Positions 32,874 through 45,378 of a stretch of DNA of 64,000 nucleotides are shown here, piece by piece. Below the pieces are notes generated by a model. That model made no database searches, was not told where the DNA came from, and saw only the letters and a program-made list of their open reading frames with translations. Origin of the DNA: Simmondsia chinensis (Eukaryota > Streptophyta > Magnoliopsida > Caryophyllales > Simmondsiaceae); assembly GCA_018398585.1 (NCBI GenBank), contig JAGTTD010000022.1, positions 10,207,501 through 10,271,500 of the forward strand, in the 5' to 3' direction. A program made the position numbers and the translations under genes. The number at the start of each line of letters is the position of its first letter. The first letter of the stretch is position 1.

Positions 32874-34683
32874 TGATAGGTCTAATTTAGTATATAATTA
32901 TTTTTATCATTTTCATTCATTTTTAACAATTTTACATCAAATTTTTATCGCTTTTGCTCGGTTTAACTCTTTTTCGCTCATATTGCCATTTTCTTGCAAA
33001 AATACTTATTTTATGCTAAATCTTGCTAGATTTTATCATCAACATCAATATTTGAATGCAAGATACATCAAACAAAAGCATAAAAATGAGCTAAATCAAT
33101 CAAAATACTAGTTTTAGCAAGAAATCACCAAGTCCATGCACAATTCAATTCAACTTGCAAAAATGGGTAGCAAAATGCATAAATCAAGAGCAAGGATTGA
33201 TTAAAAAAAACATTAACATGTCCAAGTTTATCTAAACTCTAAATTTAGGTGGTGCTAAGATCCAAAATCTGAAGAAAATAGCAAGAACAACAACAATGCA
33301 GAGAATGAAAACCAGCCTGCACACTTCACTTCAACTTGCAATTTTGAGTGGCAAAATGGACGAATCAAGTGAAAGAACATCTTGTAAACTTCAATAACAT
33401 GTTCAATTTTATGTTAAGACTGATTTTGGGAGGCCAAAGCTGAAAAAAAATTGAAGAAAAACAGCAAAGAATAGCAAGTTGCAAAAAATGAACACAATCC
33501 TGCACAATTCATTTCAACTTGCAATTTTGGGTGGCAAAATGATCAAATAAAATGAAAGGATGATTTAAAAAATTCATTAACATGTCAAAGATGATTTAAA
33601 CACTGATTTTGGGTGGTGCAAAGCAAGAAAAAATCGAAAAAAATCAGCAACTTACTGAAATCTGCAGAACTGGGCCGCAAGGAGAAGAATGGAGGCGCAA
33701 TGAGCTTTGAGCTTGCAATTTTGTATTTTTTAATTACAACCTTATGTACTATAAATAGAGATGCTTAGGAGGTCTTTTATCATCATTCAATCCAGAAAAA
33801 TCAAATACTAAGGTAGGAAATACGGTAGAAATTCGTATGAAGAAAGGAGGAGAAAAGAAGAAGTTTGGTCTGAAATTTTGTATTTTCAAGTTCTTTTCTA
33901 TCATTCCCTTCATTAAGTTCATGAATTTTGTGTTGAATATGTCTTATATTAAGTTTATCATGAACTAATTTTGTTATTCCAAGGCTATGATGCAACCTAA
34001 GTTGTAATATACTCTCATTTCTAATTCAACGTATTCAATGTTTTGTTATTGCGTTGTTAAAGTATTTATCATTGTTCTTCATAAGTTTTAAATAATTGAT
34101 CACCATTTCATGTCTATAATGATTCATAATAAATCCGAGAAGAGATTTATGATAATTGCTAAGGCGATAAGCACCACAAATTGAGCAAATGCCTGAGAGA
34201 GAATAATGCGATTTGTTTGGTTTTTAAGTGAAATCATAGAGCTTTAAAAACTCTTTTCTTATTTAAATTTATGCACGAGAGTGATTGGTTAATATGTAAA
34301 AGAGCATGCAAAATGTTTTTGGAGAGAGAGTATTTAGTAAATTAGGATTTTCAACCATCGGCACGTAATAACAATTTGAATAACGAGAATATAAAGACGT
34401 ATTGATGTAACTAGGTGAAATCGGATGCCTTAGATTTTATTAATTCATAAAAACCACAAAAAATCAATAAAATTTAGATAAAATTCAGTAAAAAAAATTT
34501 GTTTCCTTTTATTTTAATTTATTTTATATCAAAACCCTCAATTTTCGGTCTTCTAAATAGTGTTAAAGGTACTAATTTCGGTACTTGCTCAATAACAATC
34601 CTTGTGGGATCGATACTCTACTCACTACTTTATTATTTGATACGACTAGTGCACTTGATAACGCATACGCAAAGTAAGCATCA
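32874..34683 (+). repeat. 3' LTR of the Athila-like element (1,810 bp)
   Basis: Collinear with 21295-26036 apart from the hAT-1 insertion. It preserves the empty hAT-1 site (TCGGATGC once, near 34423) and carries TATAAATA at 33750-33757. It ends AAGCATCA and is followed by the TSD GTAAT. Confidence 0.92.
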
Positions 34684-34688
34684 GTAAT

Positions 34689-36047
34689 ATATGCCTTAAG
34701 AACTCCGCCCTCTTGTGAAATTTGTAACATGATGGTAATGTCATCGGAAGGGGGAACTTCATAGTCCGTAACCTTGTGCATATTCATTTTTCCCTCATCG
34801 ATTGGGACGTTCTTGGCACCAAGCTTTCCTTCCTTTATCTTAAATAAAGTCTTGGATTAAGAGGTCTTTAAGGTCTCTTCTTCTCCAAAACAAGCACTCC
34901 TTGAACCAGAGCTATCAACCTCTTGAGGAGTAAAAAACTTTAGATAAAGCTGCACATCGACAATCTTTCCCTTTCCTTTTTCAAGGCTCCCCCTCATGAG
35001 CGTACCATTGGTTGATCGATAAAACTTTGCATCCTCATTTGCCTCTATATATTTCAGGCATTGATGAAGTGTAGAGACTATAGATTTACTGTTGTGGAGC
35101 CAAGTTTGCCCCCAATAGGGCGTTGAAGGACGTATCTGCCTCTATAACATGAAAAAGGGCATCCCCATAAAGGTCACCAAATTCTACTTCCAGTGCAATA
35201 GTACCTGAGCTTTTTGCCCTACTTGATTGAATCCTTGAATTGTGAGCAAGATAGGGGATAATTGGTTTGGCGTTAACCCCATATCACATAGTGTCCTCGG
35301 AGGGAGAAGATTAACTACGGAACCACAATCAAGCAGGATTCGGTTCAACACTTTGTATTGGATTGAACCGGTTATGTAAAGCGGCCTATTATGATGTTCG
35401 GTCCCGAGCTGGAGGTCTTCATCAGAGAACATGATACATGCCATGCAAGAGGAAAATTTATTTGTCATGGACACGTCGTCAGCTTCAACCTGATCAACTT
35501 CACTTTTGTAATCATCGGGATCCATCGGAGCTTGGATGAGTGCCCTCCTCAACTCTTTAGATAGCTGGAGTGCATCATAAAGACCAAATAGAGCAAGAAT
35601 TTATTTTAAATGAGTAAGAACATCGTATCCAACTCTTTCATGGTGCGGTGCTTGTCTTACAATTGGAGGAACTGGAATGGGGAGATCTTTCACAAGAAAT
35701 TCCTTCTCATTTGTGGGCAGGTCCTGCTCTGACTGCCCATCTGGTTGTCCCTCAACATGAGGTGACATCGTTGCCTGTCCTGCTGATTGTGTTGGCTCTT
35801 TGTTCTTTCCAACTGGCCTTGGTGCTGATAAATGGAGACTGAAACGAAGAGTGATTTGATCAACTTCAAGGTTTAGCTCCCCAACCTCCTCTTTTTCCTC
35901 AAAAGACACCATGTAATTGGGAGCCGTCCATTCTTGTTCCTCATCTTCATCGCTCGAGGAACCTTCTCCAAGAAACTTCTTCAGGAAGTAGTCCTTCAAA
36001 GTTACAGGGACCCTTAAAGGGGGAACATAGTCCTTGCCTGAAGTCAC
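34689..36047 (-). pseudogene. Tat-Gypsy gag end and aspartic protease
   Basis: The block 36047-35601 reads VTLKDYFLKKFLGEG and an acidic stretch SSSDEDEEQEW, a typical region before Tat protease. The protease (35552-35184) has the active-site motif LLDCGSVVNLLP, with the Asp at 35328-35330. Downstream, 35183-34689 keeps family phrases (KIVDVQLYLKFFTP, SRSACFG) broken by stops. The sequence then meets the Athila-like insertion. Protease would cut the polyprotein during particle maturation. Confidence 0.8.
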
Positions 36048-36105
36048 TTCTTAGAATATTTGGATTTCATCTTTTTGTTTTTCTTCTTGTTCTTCTTTTT
36101 GGAAG

Positions 36106-36506
36106 TGTGCGGAATAAATAACCCAAGAACTGGATTCGATTCAAATACTATAACAAATACGAGAAGCAAAACAAGGATAAAAGAGAACAAACAGAAGGAC
36201 ACAGTGATTTACAAGGAAACCTCTCTACAATCGAGAGGGGAAAAAACCACGGGCAGAGATGGAGAACTTTTATTGAACGAGAAACAATGGAAGAATTACA
36301 ATTCACTTCCTCTCTCTCTCTCTCTCTATCTTACGTGTGGCTTACTTTGTAATTGGATACCCAATACATAAACCCTAGCCTCGTATTTATACCTGTGTGG
36401 AAATTGGACTCTCGATCAATCGGTGAACCCTCTGGACACGTTATGCTTCTTCCTACTTTCACGATCAATCGATTGTATTCCCGATAATTTGAGACACAAC
36501 CTAACA
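36106..36506 (-). repeat. Tork-like Copia 3' LTR (left copy, 401 bp)
   Basis: It reads TGTTAGG...CCGCACA on the minus strand and matches 40586-41045. Two segments of the right copy are missing here. A TATAAATA box lies at 36384-36391 (minus). The (CT)n run near 36306-36330 is shared. Confidence 0.92.
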
Positions 36507-36520
36507 AATCTCCACCTTGG
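36507..36520 (-). promoter_or_regulatory. Tork-like Copia polypurine tract
   Basis: On the minus strand CCAAGGTGGAGATT lies directly before the 3' LTR start. Confidence 0.82.
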
Positions 36521-36719
36521 CTCAAATTCCTCACAAAAGAATTTCTCCACCTTCTTCACAAAACACCCCACACGGGGTTAGCTCAACAAAATAGAAAGCC
36601 CAACCAAATCCGAGCAATGCTTAAATTTTCTGCTAAGTAGAACTTTAGTGAACATATTAGCGGGATTATCAGCTGTGCCAATCTTCTTCAATTCAACCTT
36701 GCCTTCTTCAATCAGATCC

Positions 36720-37360
36720 CTAATGAAGTGATGCTTGCTTGGTCCTGCCATGATGGGTCATCTGACCCTTGGCTAGATGAATTACTGACTGACTATCACA
36801 ATAAACACCAACTATGCCTTGATCAATATTGAGTTCACTGACCAAACCCTTTAAACAAACAGCTTCCTTGAATGCTTCTATTACTGCCATATACTCTGCT
36901 TCTATAGTTGACTGGGCGGTAACTGACTGTAAACATGCTCTCCAGCTGATAGCACTGTTTCCCAAACAAAGCACATAACCTGAAGTAGATCTCCTCTTAA
37001 CGAGGTCTCCACCATAATCTGAGTCAACATACCCAACTAAATAACTTCTACTCTTCCCAAATTCCAAACAAACATCAGAAGTGCCACGCAAATACCTGAG
37101 AATCCATTTAACAACCTGCCAATGCTCTTTACCTAGATTCACCATGTACCTGCTCACCTTGCTAACAGCATATGCAATATCTGGACGTGTACACACCATG
37201 GCATACATGATGCTACCAATTGCGTTGGAGTACGGGACCTGTGACATGTACGTGATGTCTTCCTCTGTCTGGGGCGAAGCCAATGCTGAAAACTTGAAAT
37301 GAGCTGCCGAAGGAGTGCTAACTGACTTAGCATCTTTTATATGAAAACGATTTAGAACCT
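36720..37360 (-). pseudogene. Tork-like Copia RNase H
   Basis: The ORF 37283-36720 carries the region before RNase H (YSNAIGSIMYAMVCTRPDIA) and then the RNase H core (YVDSDYGGDLVKRRSTSGYV, STIEAEYMAVIEA, VYCDSQSVIHLA). The acidic residues of the core are present. RNase H degrades the RNA template during cDNA synthesis. The end after HHGRTKQASLH changes frame, where the usual continuation to the PPT is lost. Confidence 0.9.
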
Positions 37361-38172
37361 TCTCAATATACTAATATACTTCTCCTGAGACAAGTATAAC
37401 CTTCCTGCTTTTCGGTTCCTCTTAATTTCCATACCAAGAATCTTCTTCGCTGCTCCTAAATCCTTCATCTCAAACTCACCCTTCAACATTGCTTTAAACT
37501 TATCAGCATCCGACATATCCTTAGCTGCAATCAACATATAACAGCAGATAAATGAATGAACCTGAATCTGTTTGCCTGAAATAAACACAACTGTCATATT
37601 TGTTTCTGAAGAACCCATGACTAATCATAAACTGATCAAATCTCTTGTACCATGGTCTTGGCGATTGCCTCAAACCATAAAGAGGTCTTTTCAACAAACA
37701 AACATGGTCTTCCTTTCTTTCAGCAATAAAGCTTTCAGGCTGATGCATGTAAATACTCTCTTCTAACTCACCATGTAGTTTTCACATCAAGCTGCTGTAA
37801 CTCTAAATCAAGCATGGCTACTAAAGCAAGTAGTGCTCGAATAGAAGTATGTCTAACAACAGGTGAAAAAATATCATGAAAGTGAATACCATGCACCTGA
37901 CTATAGCCCTTGGCTACCAATCGAGCCTTGTACCTTGCATCTTCCACTCCAGGAATGCCTTCTTTTCTTTTGAAGACCCATTTGCAACCAATAACTCTCT
38001 TCCCAATTTGAGGCTTGACAAGCTGCCAAGTCTGGTTATTCTGCAATGATTCCATCTCTTCATGCATAGCTATCAACCAATTTTCTGAATCAGATCTAGA
38101 CACAGCTTCTGATTGGGTGGAAGGTTCACTGTCTTCCATAGTCTCAGCTACTGAAAGAGCATAAGCAACCAT
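37361..38172 (-). pseudogene. Tork-like Copia reverse transcriptase, active-site deletion
   Basis: The RT runs from 38172 leftwards, with LVKPQIGKRVIGCKWVFKRK, then ARLVAKGYSQVHGIHFHDIF and LLKRPLYGLRQSPRPWYKRF. At 37530-37538 the catalytic YVDD box reads YVD followed directly by a shifted frame. The following MLIAAKDMSD continues in another frame (37618-37352). The missing bases are consistent with an 11-bp deletion between GTTGAT copies. Another break lies at about 37750-37768. This copy cannot make active RT. Confidence 0.9.
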
Positions 38173-38327
38173 CTCTTCATAACATAACGCTGCGGTGTTT
38201 TAGTTTGTCTCTTCTATCTCCCACTAGCTATAGTATACTGCTCCACCTGCTGAGCTGTTTCAGCCTCTTCATTTTCTTCAGTAACCTGTACTGGAGGTGC
38301 CCGTATAGATTCAGTGGGTACTACCTA

Positions 38328-39530
38328 CTATGGAGCTATGTTATTTAACTGTATCTGAACAGCATATGGCTTCTGCACCTGACTCATGTCACAAATAGTG
38401 GAGGGCGTGTGTGGAGGATGTAATGGTGAAGACTCATCAAAAGTAACATCCCTACTAGTCCGAAATTTATAAGACTTTGAATCCCACAACCGAAATCCCT
38501 TCGCACCTGACGTATAACCAAGAAAGATGCACTTCTTGGCTCTAGGGTCTAATATTCCTTCATTCACATAAACATAAGCAGGACAACTGAAAATTCTTAA
38601 ACAAGAGTAATCAGCAGGGGATCCAGACCATACCTCTTCTGGAGTCTTCAACTAAAGCGATGAATGAGGTGACCGGTTCACTAAGTAACACGCCATGTTA
38701 ACTACCTCTACCAAAAATTCTCTCCCCAAACCTGCATTTGACAACATACAACAAGCCTTCTCAAGTAACGTCCTATTTAGTCTTTCTGCCACTCCATTTT
38801 TTTGAGGTCGACCTGTACAGGTCCTGTGCCTGACAATGCCTTGATGCTCACAAAATTTGGTAAAATTACCCTCTACAAATTCAAGGCCATTGTCTGTTCT
38901 CAACCTTTTAATCTGCTTCCCTTTCTGTTTCTTAAGTAATGCGTTCTATTTCTTGAAGGTGCCATAAACATCATTTTTCTATTTCAGAAAATAAACCCAA
39001 ACTTTTCTTGAGAAATCATCAGTAAACGTTAGAAGATACCTGGAACCACCTTTGGAAGCAACCCTGGACAGTCTCCACAGGTCTGAATAAATATAATCTA
39101 ACGTTCCCTTAGTCTGATGCACTGCCTGCTTGAAGCTAACTCTCTTCTGCTTCCTATAAACGCAGTGCTCACAGAACTCCATCAGTCCGGTTAACTGACC
39201 ACACAATAAACCCCTCTTATTAAGCTCTGACTGTCCCTTATTACCCATATGACCCAATCTCATGTGCCATAACTTAGTGATATCAGGATCTGTCATAGAT
39301 GATGTAGAAATAGCTATTGATCCTGTCACTATGGAACCAACAAGTTCATGCAAGGTTCCTACCCTTTTACCTTTCATTACAATCAAGGCACCCTTATTAA
39401 CCTTTAATATTGTATCTTCAGCTGTGTACCTGTACCCATGTGACTCAAGAGTACTTAAAGAGATGAGATTCTTTTTCAAATCTGGGACGTGACGCACGTC
39501 ACTTAAATTTCTAACAATACCATAGAACAT
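38328..39530 (-). pseudogene. Tork-like Copia integrase with pre-integrase zinc finger
   Basis: Leftwards from 39530 the reading has the zinc-binding region (LWHMRLGHMGNKGQSELNKR, then CEHCVYRKQKRV) and the first catalytic Asp in LDYIYSDLW. The second Asp lies in MRTDNGLEFV (38903) and the Glu in KNGVAERLNRTLLEKA. The C-terminal part is FLGYTSGAKGFRLWDSKSYK (about 38540). Stops lie between 38978 and 38904 and at 38652. Function: insertion of cDNA into the host genome. Confidence 0.9.
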
Positions 39531-39623
39531 CTTAACTCAGATTGTTCCTATACCCAAAACTCTGCACACTACATCATTACCCATTAGAAAAACTCCACCT
39601 TGAATCGATTCTTATGTGGAGAA

Positions 39624-40548
39624 CTAGTCTATATCGGGACAAACATGATAAGAACAACCCGAATCCAAGATCCATTTGTCTTTGGATCTGGACTGGGATT
39701 CAGTAACTAATAGAACATCAGCATCACTCTCATCTTTAACTACACTAGCCTCTGCGGACTTATCGTTTCTTTTCCGGTCTTTCCTATTATCTTCTTTCGG
39801 ATTCCCCTTAACCTTATAAAAGTACTTCTTTATATACATTTCTTGTGACAATAATTACATGACAGGTTTTTATATCTACACTTTGACCTAGACTTATTTC
39901 CACCACCATTAGACCCTCTTGTCTCAGCTCTACTTCTCACAAACAAACCACTTTCTGAGTCATTTATAGAATCTAACAATTCCTTATCTACTCTTTCTTT
40001 ACTCAGCAAGTTTTTCTTAACCTCGTTAACAGAGATGGTTTTTTTACCACTATAGATCATGCTTTCAACGAAGCCTTTATAAGAGGTAGAGAGTGAACAT
40101 AACAACAACATAGCTTGATCTTCATCCTTAGAGGCATCATCCAATTCCTTTAACTCTTGATTAATAGAGTTAAATTCATTAATATGGTTTTTAAGAGACA
40201 AACCTTTTGACATACGAAAGGTGAATAACAGTCGCTTAACTACAAGTTTGTTGGAGACAGACTTAACGCAGAACATGTCCGACAGTTTCTCCCACAACTC
40301 CTTAGCAGTTTTCACTTCTAAAACTTCTGTCAAAACGTCATCTGTAAACACATCTAAATAGCGGTTAGTGCCTCTTCATCTAGCTCCTCCCATTGTCCTT
40401 CTGATAAACTCTCTGGTTTCTTCTCTTTTCCATCCAAGGCTTTCTTCAAGCCATTCTGAGTCAAGAGGCCCTTAATGCGAACTTGCCATAGACCGAAACT
40501 CCCCTGACCACCGAACTTCTCAACCTCAGATTTAACTGCAGACATCAT
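39624..40548 (-). pseudogene. Tork-like Copia gag and protease
   Basis: Gag starts near 40548 (SAVKSEVEKFGGQGSFGLWQ). After a stop at about 40352 it continues to 39830 with KELWEKLSDMFCVKSVSNKL and a partial knuckle CNYCHKK, where the His and last Cys are lost to a frameshift. The next frame (39851-39624) contains the protease motif WILDSGCSYHVC. The usual order is gag, knuckle, protease. It is dead in this copy. Confidence 0.87.
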
Positions 40549-40570
40549 AGCACCAAATTGAATAACTAGG

Positions 40571-40582
40571 GCTCTGATACCA
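40571..40582 (-). promoter_or_regulatory. Tork-like Copia primer-binding site
   Basis: The minus strand reads TGGTATCAGAGC three bases inside the 5' LTR end. It is complementary to initiator Met tRNA. Confidence 0.92.
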
Positions 40583-40585
40583 ATT

Positions 40586-41045
40586 TGTGCGGAATAAATA
40601 ACCCGAGAACTGGATTCAATTCAAATACTATAACAAATACCAGAAGCAAAATAAGGATAAAAGAGAACAAACAGAAGAATACAGTGATTTATGTGGAAAC
40701 CCCTCTATAGTCGAGAGGGGGAAAAACAACGGGCGGAGATGGAGAACTTTTATTGAACGAGAAACAATGGAAGAATTACAATTCACTTCCTTTCTCTCTC
40801 TCTATCTATCGTATGTGCGGCTCACTTTGTAATTGGATACCCAATATGTAAACCCTAGCCTCGTATTTATACCCGTGTGGAAATTGAACTCTTGATCGAT
40901 CGGCATTACAACGATAGATCGGTCAACCCTCTGGACGAGTTATGCTTCTGTGTACTTTCCCGATTGATCGACTGTATTCCCGATCAATCAGCGTGCTTCG
41001 GCTATAGTCTTCATAAATCCAAGGAATTTGAGACACAACCTAACA
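40586..41045 (-). repeat. Tork-like Copia 5' LTR (right copy, 460 bp)
   Basis: The complete LTR matches 36106-36506 and has TATAAATA at 40864-40871 (minus). GATCGATC-type short repeats near 40890-40990 account for part of the length difference. Confidence 0.92.
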
Positions 41046-43497
41046 GGTAGAATTTTGTCCTCGAATTTTTTACACCTGGCGGACTAAAGCTTCGAGCGAT
41101 GTCTTATCTAAATACTCTCCTGCTAAAATAGGTTTGCCATTCATATTCATCATCATCGTCGTCTTCCAAGTCAGAATCCCAAGCCTCCGGTTCAGTCATA
41201 AGTGCGTAAAGACTGGGTATGGCTATTCCAGGCCGAGGCATATTAGGATAAGCCCATTTGAATTGTGACTTCTTCATCATCAATGAAATGGACCTGCACA
41301 ACATCTAGAGGTAAATCCACTGTTGGTATATTGTCCTTCTTTAGGGGGAACTGAGCATCATCTTTGTTTTCTACCCATGATGTTGTATTAGAAGAAGCCA
41401 TTGCCCCCTTTGAGGATGTTCCGGCTTTGATTTGAATCTGCCCTTTGTCAATCATAGCTTCGATTATGTTTTTAAGGACATAACAATCTTCAATCGGATG
41501 GCTTACAATCCGATGGCAAGGGCAATACTTAGGGTTGTCAGTCTTGTTAACTTCATCTGGACGTTTTGGCTCGGGAAGGGTAATTGCTTTTGCTGCTTTC
41601 AACTCTTCGAAAATACCCTGCACATCATCATTTTCGAAGGGGTGCTTCTTCTTCTTTCTTTCTTGAAGAGTGAGCCTCTAAACCTACTTCCCTTTGCCTT
41701 TAGCATTTTTCTTGTCCACCTCTTTGTTGGCTTTCTGAGTTGTTTTGATAAAGGTGGCCATAGACTCACCCATCTTTACTGACTTTTTATTTTCTCCCTT
41801 CCTTTCGTCAGCGGTCCGGGTTTTATGAGAAGCAATCTTCTGTCAAGCGAATTGTCTCTCAACATTACAAGCTTTAGTAATAAGTGCATTGAAACTTTAG
41901 GGCTCAGCAGTAAGGACAAATGTAGCTACCTCTGGCTCGAGGTTGTTGGCACACATTTGAACCGCAGAGTGTTCACTCAATTTCTCGGGACATTGGAGAA
42001 TCAAGCTCCTCCATCATGTAATGAAGTTGTTTGCACTCTCGTTTTGCTTTTGAACAGTATAAGCTAGATCCATTATCAATTTTTCTTCTTGGAACTCACA
42101 AACTGAGCCAGAAACGCCTATTGCAAATCATTCCAGGTCTGAATTGACCCGGGCTGTAACTGAGTGTACCATGTGAACGCTGATCCATTTAGGGACTAAA
42201 TGAATTGTCTTTTTCAGTAAGGCATCACTGAAGGCTGTCTCACCGCACGCGGAGTGAAAGCAAGCTAAATGCTCATGCGGTGACCACTTGACCCCATCAA
42301 ACTTCTCGAACATAGCTTTTTGATATCTCTAAGGGAATGACTCTATAAGGTAGCATGCTAGATATGGCTTCTGATAACCCAAAACAGGCGGGTTTATAAA
42401 GTCTTGGTATTTCTTTATCCTTTCAACTATTATGGCTTTAATGTTTTACTGTGTCAGCTAGAACTGCTAACTCTAAACCTCTTCTTGTGGCTGTGGCGCT
42501 CGTGCTGATGCACTAGCTTGATTAGCTACTTGTGCAGCGAGTATAGCAATTTCAGCCTCCGTTTTAACGAGCTTTTGTTACAATTCCTGCAACTACTCCT
42601 CTATGCTTGTAGTTCCGATCTCTAGAACCGGCATATTCGCTGATTGGTCTTGTACGTTCAATTTCTTCTGAAACTCCCTCAGAAAATCCTTTTCAATGAA
42701 AAGAGAACTAATGTCTTAATATACTAGAGAGCTTGTTTCCTCCATTAGGCCGATTGGCTTCATTTGGCTTGCTGATACCATCTCAACATATGTCATTGAC
42801 TTAGCCATAGATCGAGTGATTGGACCTGTATATGATCTCATTTCGTTCAAGGACATCACTCCTTCAGACCTCAAGCTACTAGAGCCTTTAGATGTCATCG
42901 ACATGCTCTCCTCCCCTTCCTTAGGGGGTTTAGGTGGAACACTCCTTTGATTCTGGAGTGTCTTTGTCTTCACATCAACTAGTTTTAGGTTTGAAGGCAT
43001 GGAGGTTCTAACCTTCTTGGTTTTTGGCCGGACATCCTCCTCAACATAGGAGGTGACCATGACTTGCTCGACTGGCTCCAAAATGATTGGAATAGAACCA
43101 ATGTATATCTGGTTCACGACTTGGTAGATTTCTTCACCATGAGTTTCTTCGAGGTGACCCCTATCAAAGCTGCCTTCACGGGCTTCGAGGTGAAGTTAGG
43201 TGCCAATTTTTGGTTGGCCTTCTTCTTCTATATCTTTGTTGTCCTTCGTATATTTTGCTTAGCACTCTTTATTTCCTTTCTTGGGACTACTAGCTTGATT
43301 GTAGCAGGCATTGAGATAAACATCTCATCCACCTTGTTCAACAGTTACATGGAATTATTTAGAGCGATCCTAGCAGCAAGCGAAACCGATCCCAACATGC
43401 GAAGCACCACAAAGTTCTTCTTCTTACGGATAAGCGCTCCTTTGACCATGAGAGTGGTCGAGAGCTCATTGAACGTGATTGTCGCTTGTGGTGCCAT
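41046..43497 (-). pseudogene. Tat-Gypsy gag
   Basis: I place the start at ATG 43495-43497 (MAPQATITFNELSTTLMVKG), soon after the primer-binding site. A proline/serine/lysine-rich N-terminal part (43117-42716) is followed by gag core pieces (42313-42128, KFDGVKWSPHEHLACFHSAC). A C-terminal zinc-binding-like segment reads YCPCHRIVSHPIEDCYVLKN (about 41520). Stops and frameshifts occur throughout. Gag would form the particle core. The C-terminal part continues beyond the Tork-like insertion at 36105. Confidence 0.8.
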
Positions 43498-43531
43498 TGT
43501 TCCTTTATATCAGAGATGAAAAGGAGAATAC

Positions 43532-43550
43532 GGTCCCATTAGGCGTGCCA
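43532..43550 (-). promoter_or_regulatory. Tat-Gypsy primer-binding site (Arg tRNA type)
   Basis: The minus strand reads TGGCACGCCTAATGGGACC shortly after the LTR end CTCAACA. This resembles the Arg tRNA sites of Ogre/Tat elements. Confidence 0.68.
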
Positions 43551-45148
43551 AAAAGTATGTTGAGAAAAAATATGAAATTCGCAAAACATGAATTTCCCCA
43601 TATACGAGGTATACATAGGTTTTATTAATTTAGGAAGCAATCTCCTTTTATTTAACTTGAAAGTAGTCTCGAGTTTCGGTTTGACTAGGAAGTCATTTTT
43701 TACATCGGGGTTTAACTTGGAATTCATTTGGGTTGGAGTTTGACTCAGGCTTAAATTGACTAAAACGTCATTTGGACTTGAGTTTAACTTGGAAGATATT
43801 TCTATTTGGCTTGGCATTTTAGGATTTGGAATTGACGTGGGATTTCATTTTGAATTTGGGTTTGACATAAAAGTCAGCTTGGTTTTGGAATTTGGATTTG
43901 AGTTTAAATTTGACATATGAGTCATTTAATACTTTGATTTGGCATGGGAGCTCTTTTTGTATTTGGGTTATAAAATTGGAATTAAGTCTGGCATGGAAGT
44001 CAATTTAGGTTTAAGTGTGACATGGAAGTCAATTTGAGGTTTGGGTATTTCGAATTTGAGTTTGAGTTCGATGAAGTTAATTTTGGATTCGAGTACAAAA
44101 GAAAATTTACTATGCATTTAGGTTTGGCATGGAAGCCGTCCCATTTTTTGGAATTTGGTTTGACATAGAAGTCTTTTTGGATTTGGGTTTAACATAGAAG
44201 TTGTTTTGGATTTAGGCCGGACATAGAAGTCATTTGGTTTTAGGTTACCTGAGTCAAATCGAGTTTAGTCAACTAGTCAAAGTGTTGACGTAATATTTCT
44301 CCCACGAGAGAAAAAAAAGAATTTATTTTCTATTTGGGCTGCACCTGAACTTGGTTGCTTACGTACCATTTTAAGGAATCAAGTCGTTCGTAGTTCAACT
44401 TTATAGTTAAATTTGGTTTCGAGTGTTGGATCCTATTTCAATCCAACTCATTTATATTACTCTTTTTCAATTTTCATTTGGATTTTGAGCTCGAGGTCTT
44501 TCATTTTTGTTATTTTGTACCTTGATTAAATCCACCTTAATTTTATGTTGTCTTTAGTCAAACCACTTGAGTCCGGCATATATATAGTAATTGCGACTGC
44601 ACCTGTCATTTAATCACGGGTTTCCTACTTATGCTTTTCGGGATCTGTTTAAAATAATTCCAAAAAAAAAAAGAACATTGAGATTTTCAAATTTAATTTT
44701 TAAACATTTGTAACTGCACCCAATTATTTATTTCGAGTTTCTTACGTACCCTTTTCGGGATCAGTTAACATAGTTCTTGAAATGTAGAACATCGAAAATT
44801 TTCACTTTGATTTCAACATTTGCAATTGCACCAGAAATATTTTGTCTACTTTTTTTTTTTTTTTTTAATCGCAGCATTTAACAGTTTTTTTTTATTGTTT
44901 TCTTTAAAAAATAGAACTAAATAAATATGTATTTTTTTTAAAAAGGGTTTGGGGACGGTACAGTATCGTCCCCTTTTTCTTTTAATTCAATTTTTTTTCT
45001 TTAAAAAAGAAAGATTTTTCTTTTTTCTAACAAAATGTTTGAGAAAATTTTACGAATCAAGGCGATTTTAATTTGAACCATTAGGTTTCATAGATTCGAA
45101 AAGTCCATTTAAGTAATTGAAACTAAAATATTGAAACCGTTAGATTTA

Positions 45149-45378
45149 ATTTGTTGGATTCGCTAGAATTCATAGACCCGTTGGGAACTATATAGTTTGT
45201 TGAATCCACTGTAATCCATGGACCCGCTAAAGTCCATATAATTTATTGGATCTGCTAGATTCCATAGACCTGCTAGAGTCCATATAATTTGTTGGATTAA
45301 CTAGAATCTATGGACCCGCTAGAAGCCATATAATTTGCTGGATGCGCTAGAATCCATGGACCCGCTAGAGTCCGAATT
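45149..45378 (+). repeat. Tandem repeat, 46-bp period, five copies
   Basis: The unit has TTGGATTCGCTAGAATYCAT followed by AGACCCGCTAGAGTCCATAT. Equivalent positions fall at 45154, 45200, 45246, 45292 and 45338, an exact 46-bp spacing. It lies inside the Tat-Gypsy LTR region. Confidence 0.88.

Larger units (their letters stand above)
21295..34683 (+). mobile_element. Athila-like non-autonomous LTR retrotransposon, TSD GTAAT
   Basis: LTRs of about 1.73 kb (excluding the hAT insertion) and 1.81 kb flank an interior with a gag-like ORF but no pol. GTAAT at 21290-21294 and 34684-34688 is an exact 5-bp TSD. The LTRs begin TGATAGG and end in ATCA. The Asp-type primer-binding site and the G-rich polypurine tract match Athila. 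A hAT transposon split the 5' LTR and a second hAT-type element split the interior. The element itself interrupts the protease-RT region of the Tat Gypsy. Without pol it depended on a relative. Confidence 0.92.
36106..41045 (-). mobile_element. Tork-like Copia retrotransposon inserted in the Tat Gypsy
   Basis: LTRs (36106-36506 and 40586-41045) flank gag, protease, integrase, RT and RNase H in Copia order on the minus strand. GGAAG (36101-36105) and GGTAG (41046-41050) are probable TSDs with one mismatch. The gag opening (FGLWQVRIKGLLTQNGLKKA) and RT-RNase H motifs fit the Tork/Tnt1 branch. It is nearly complete in domain content but has several stops and a small deletion in the RT active site. 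Confidence 0.93.

Noticed and set aside
45149..45378. Regular repeats as a CRISPR-like array
   Set aside because: The units are contiguous with no spacers, and the DNA is plant nuclear.
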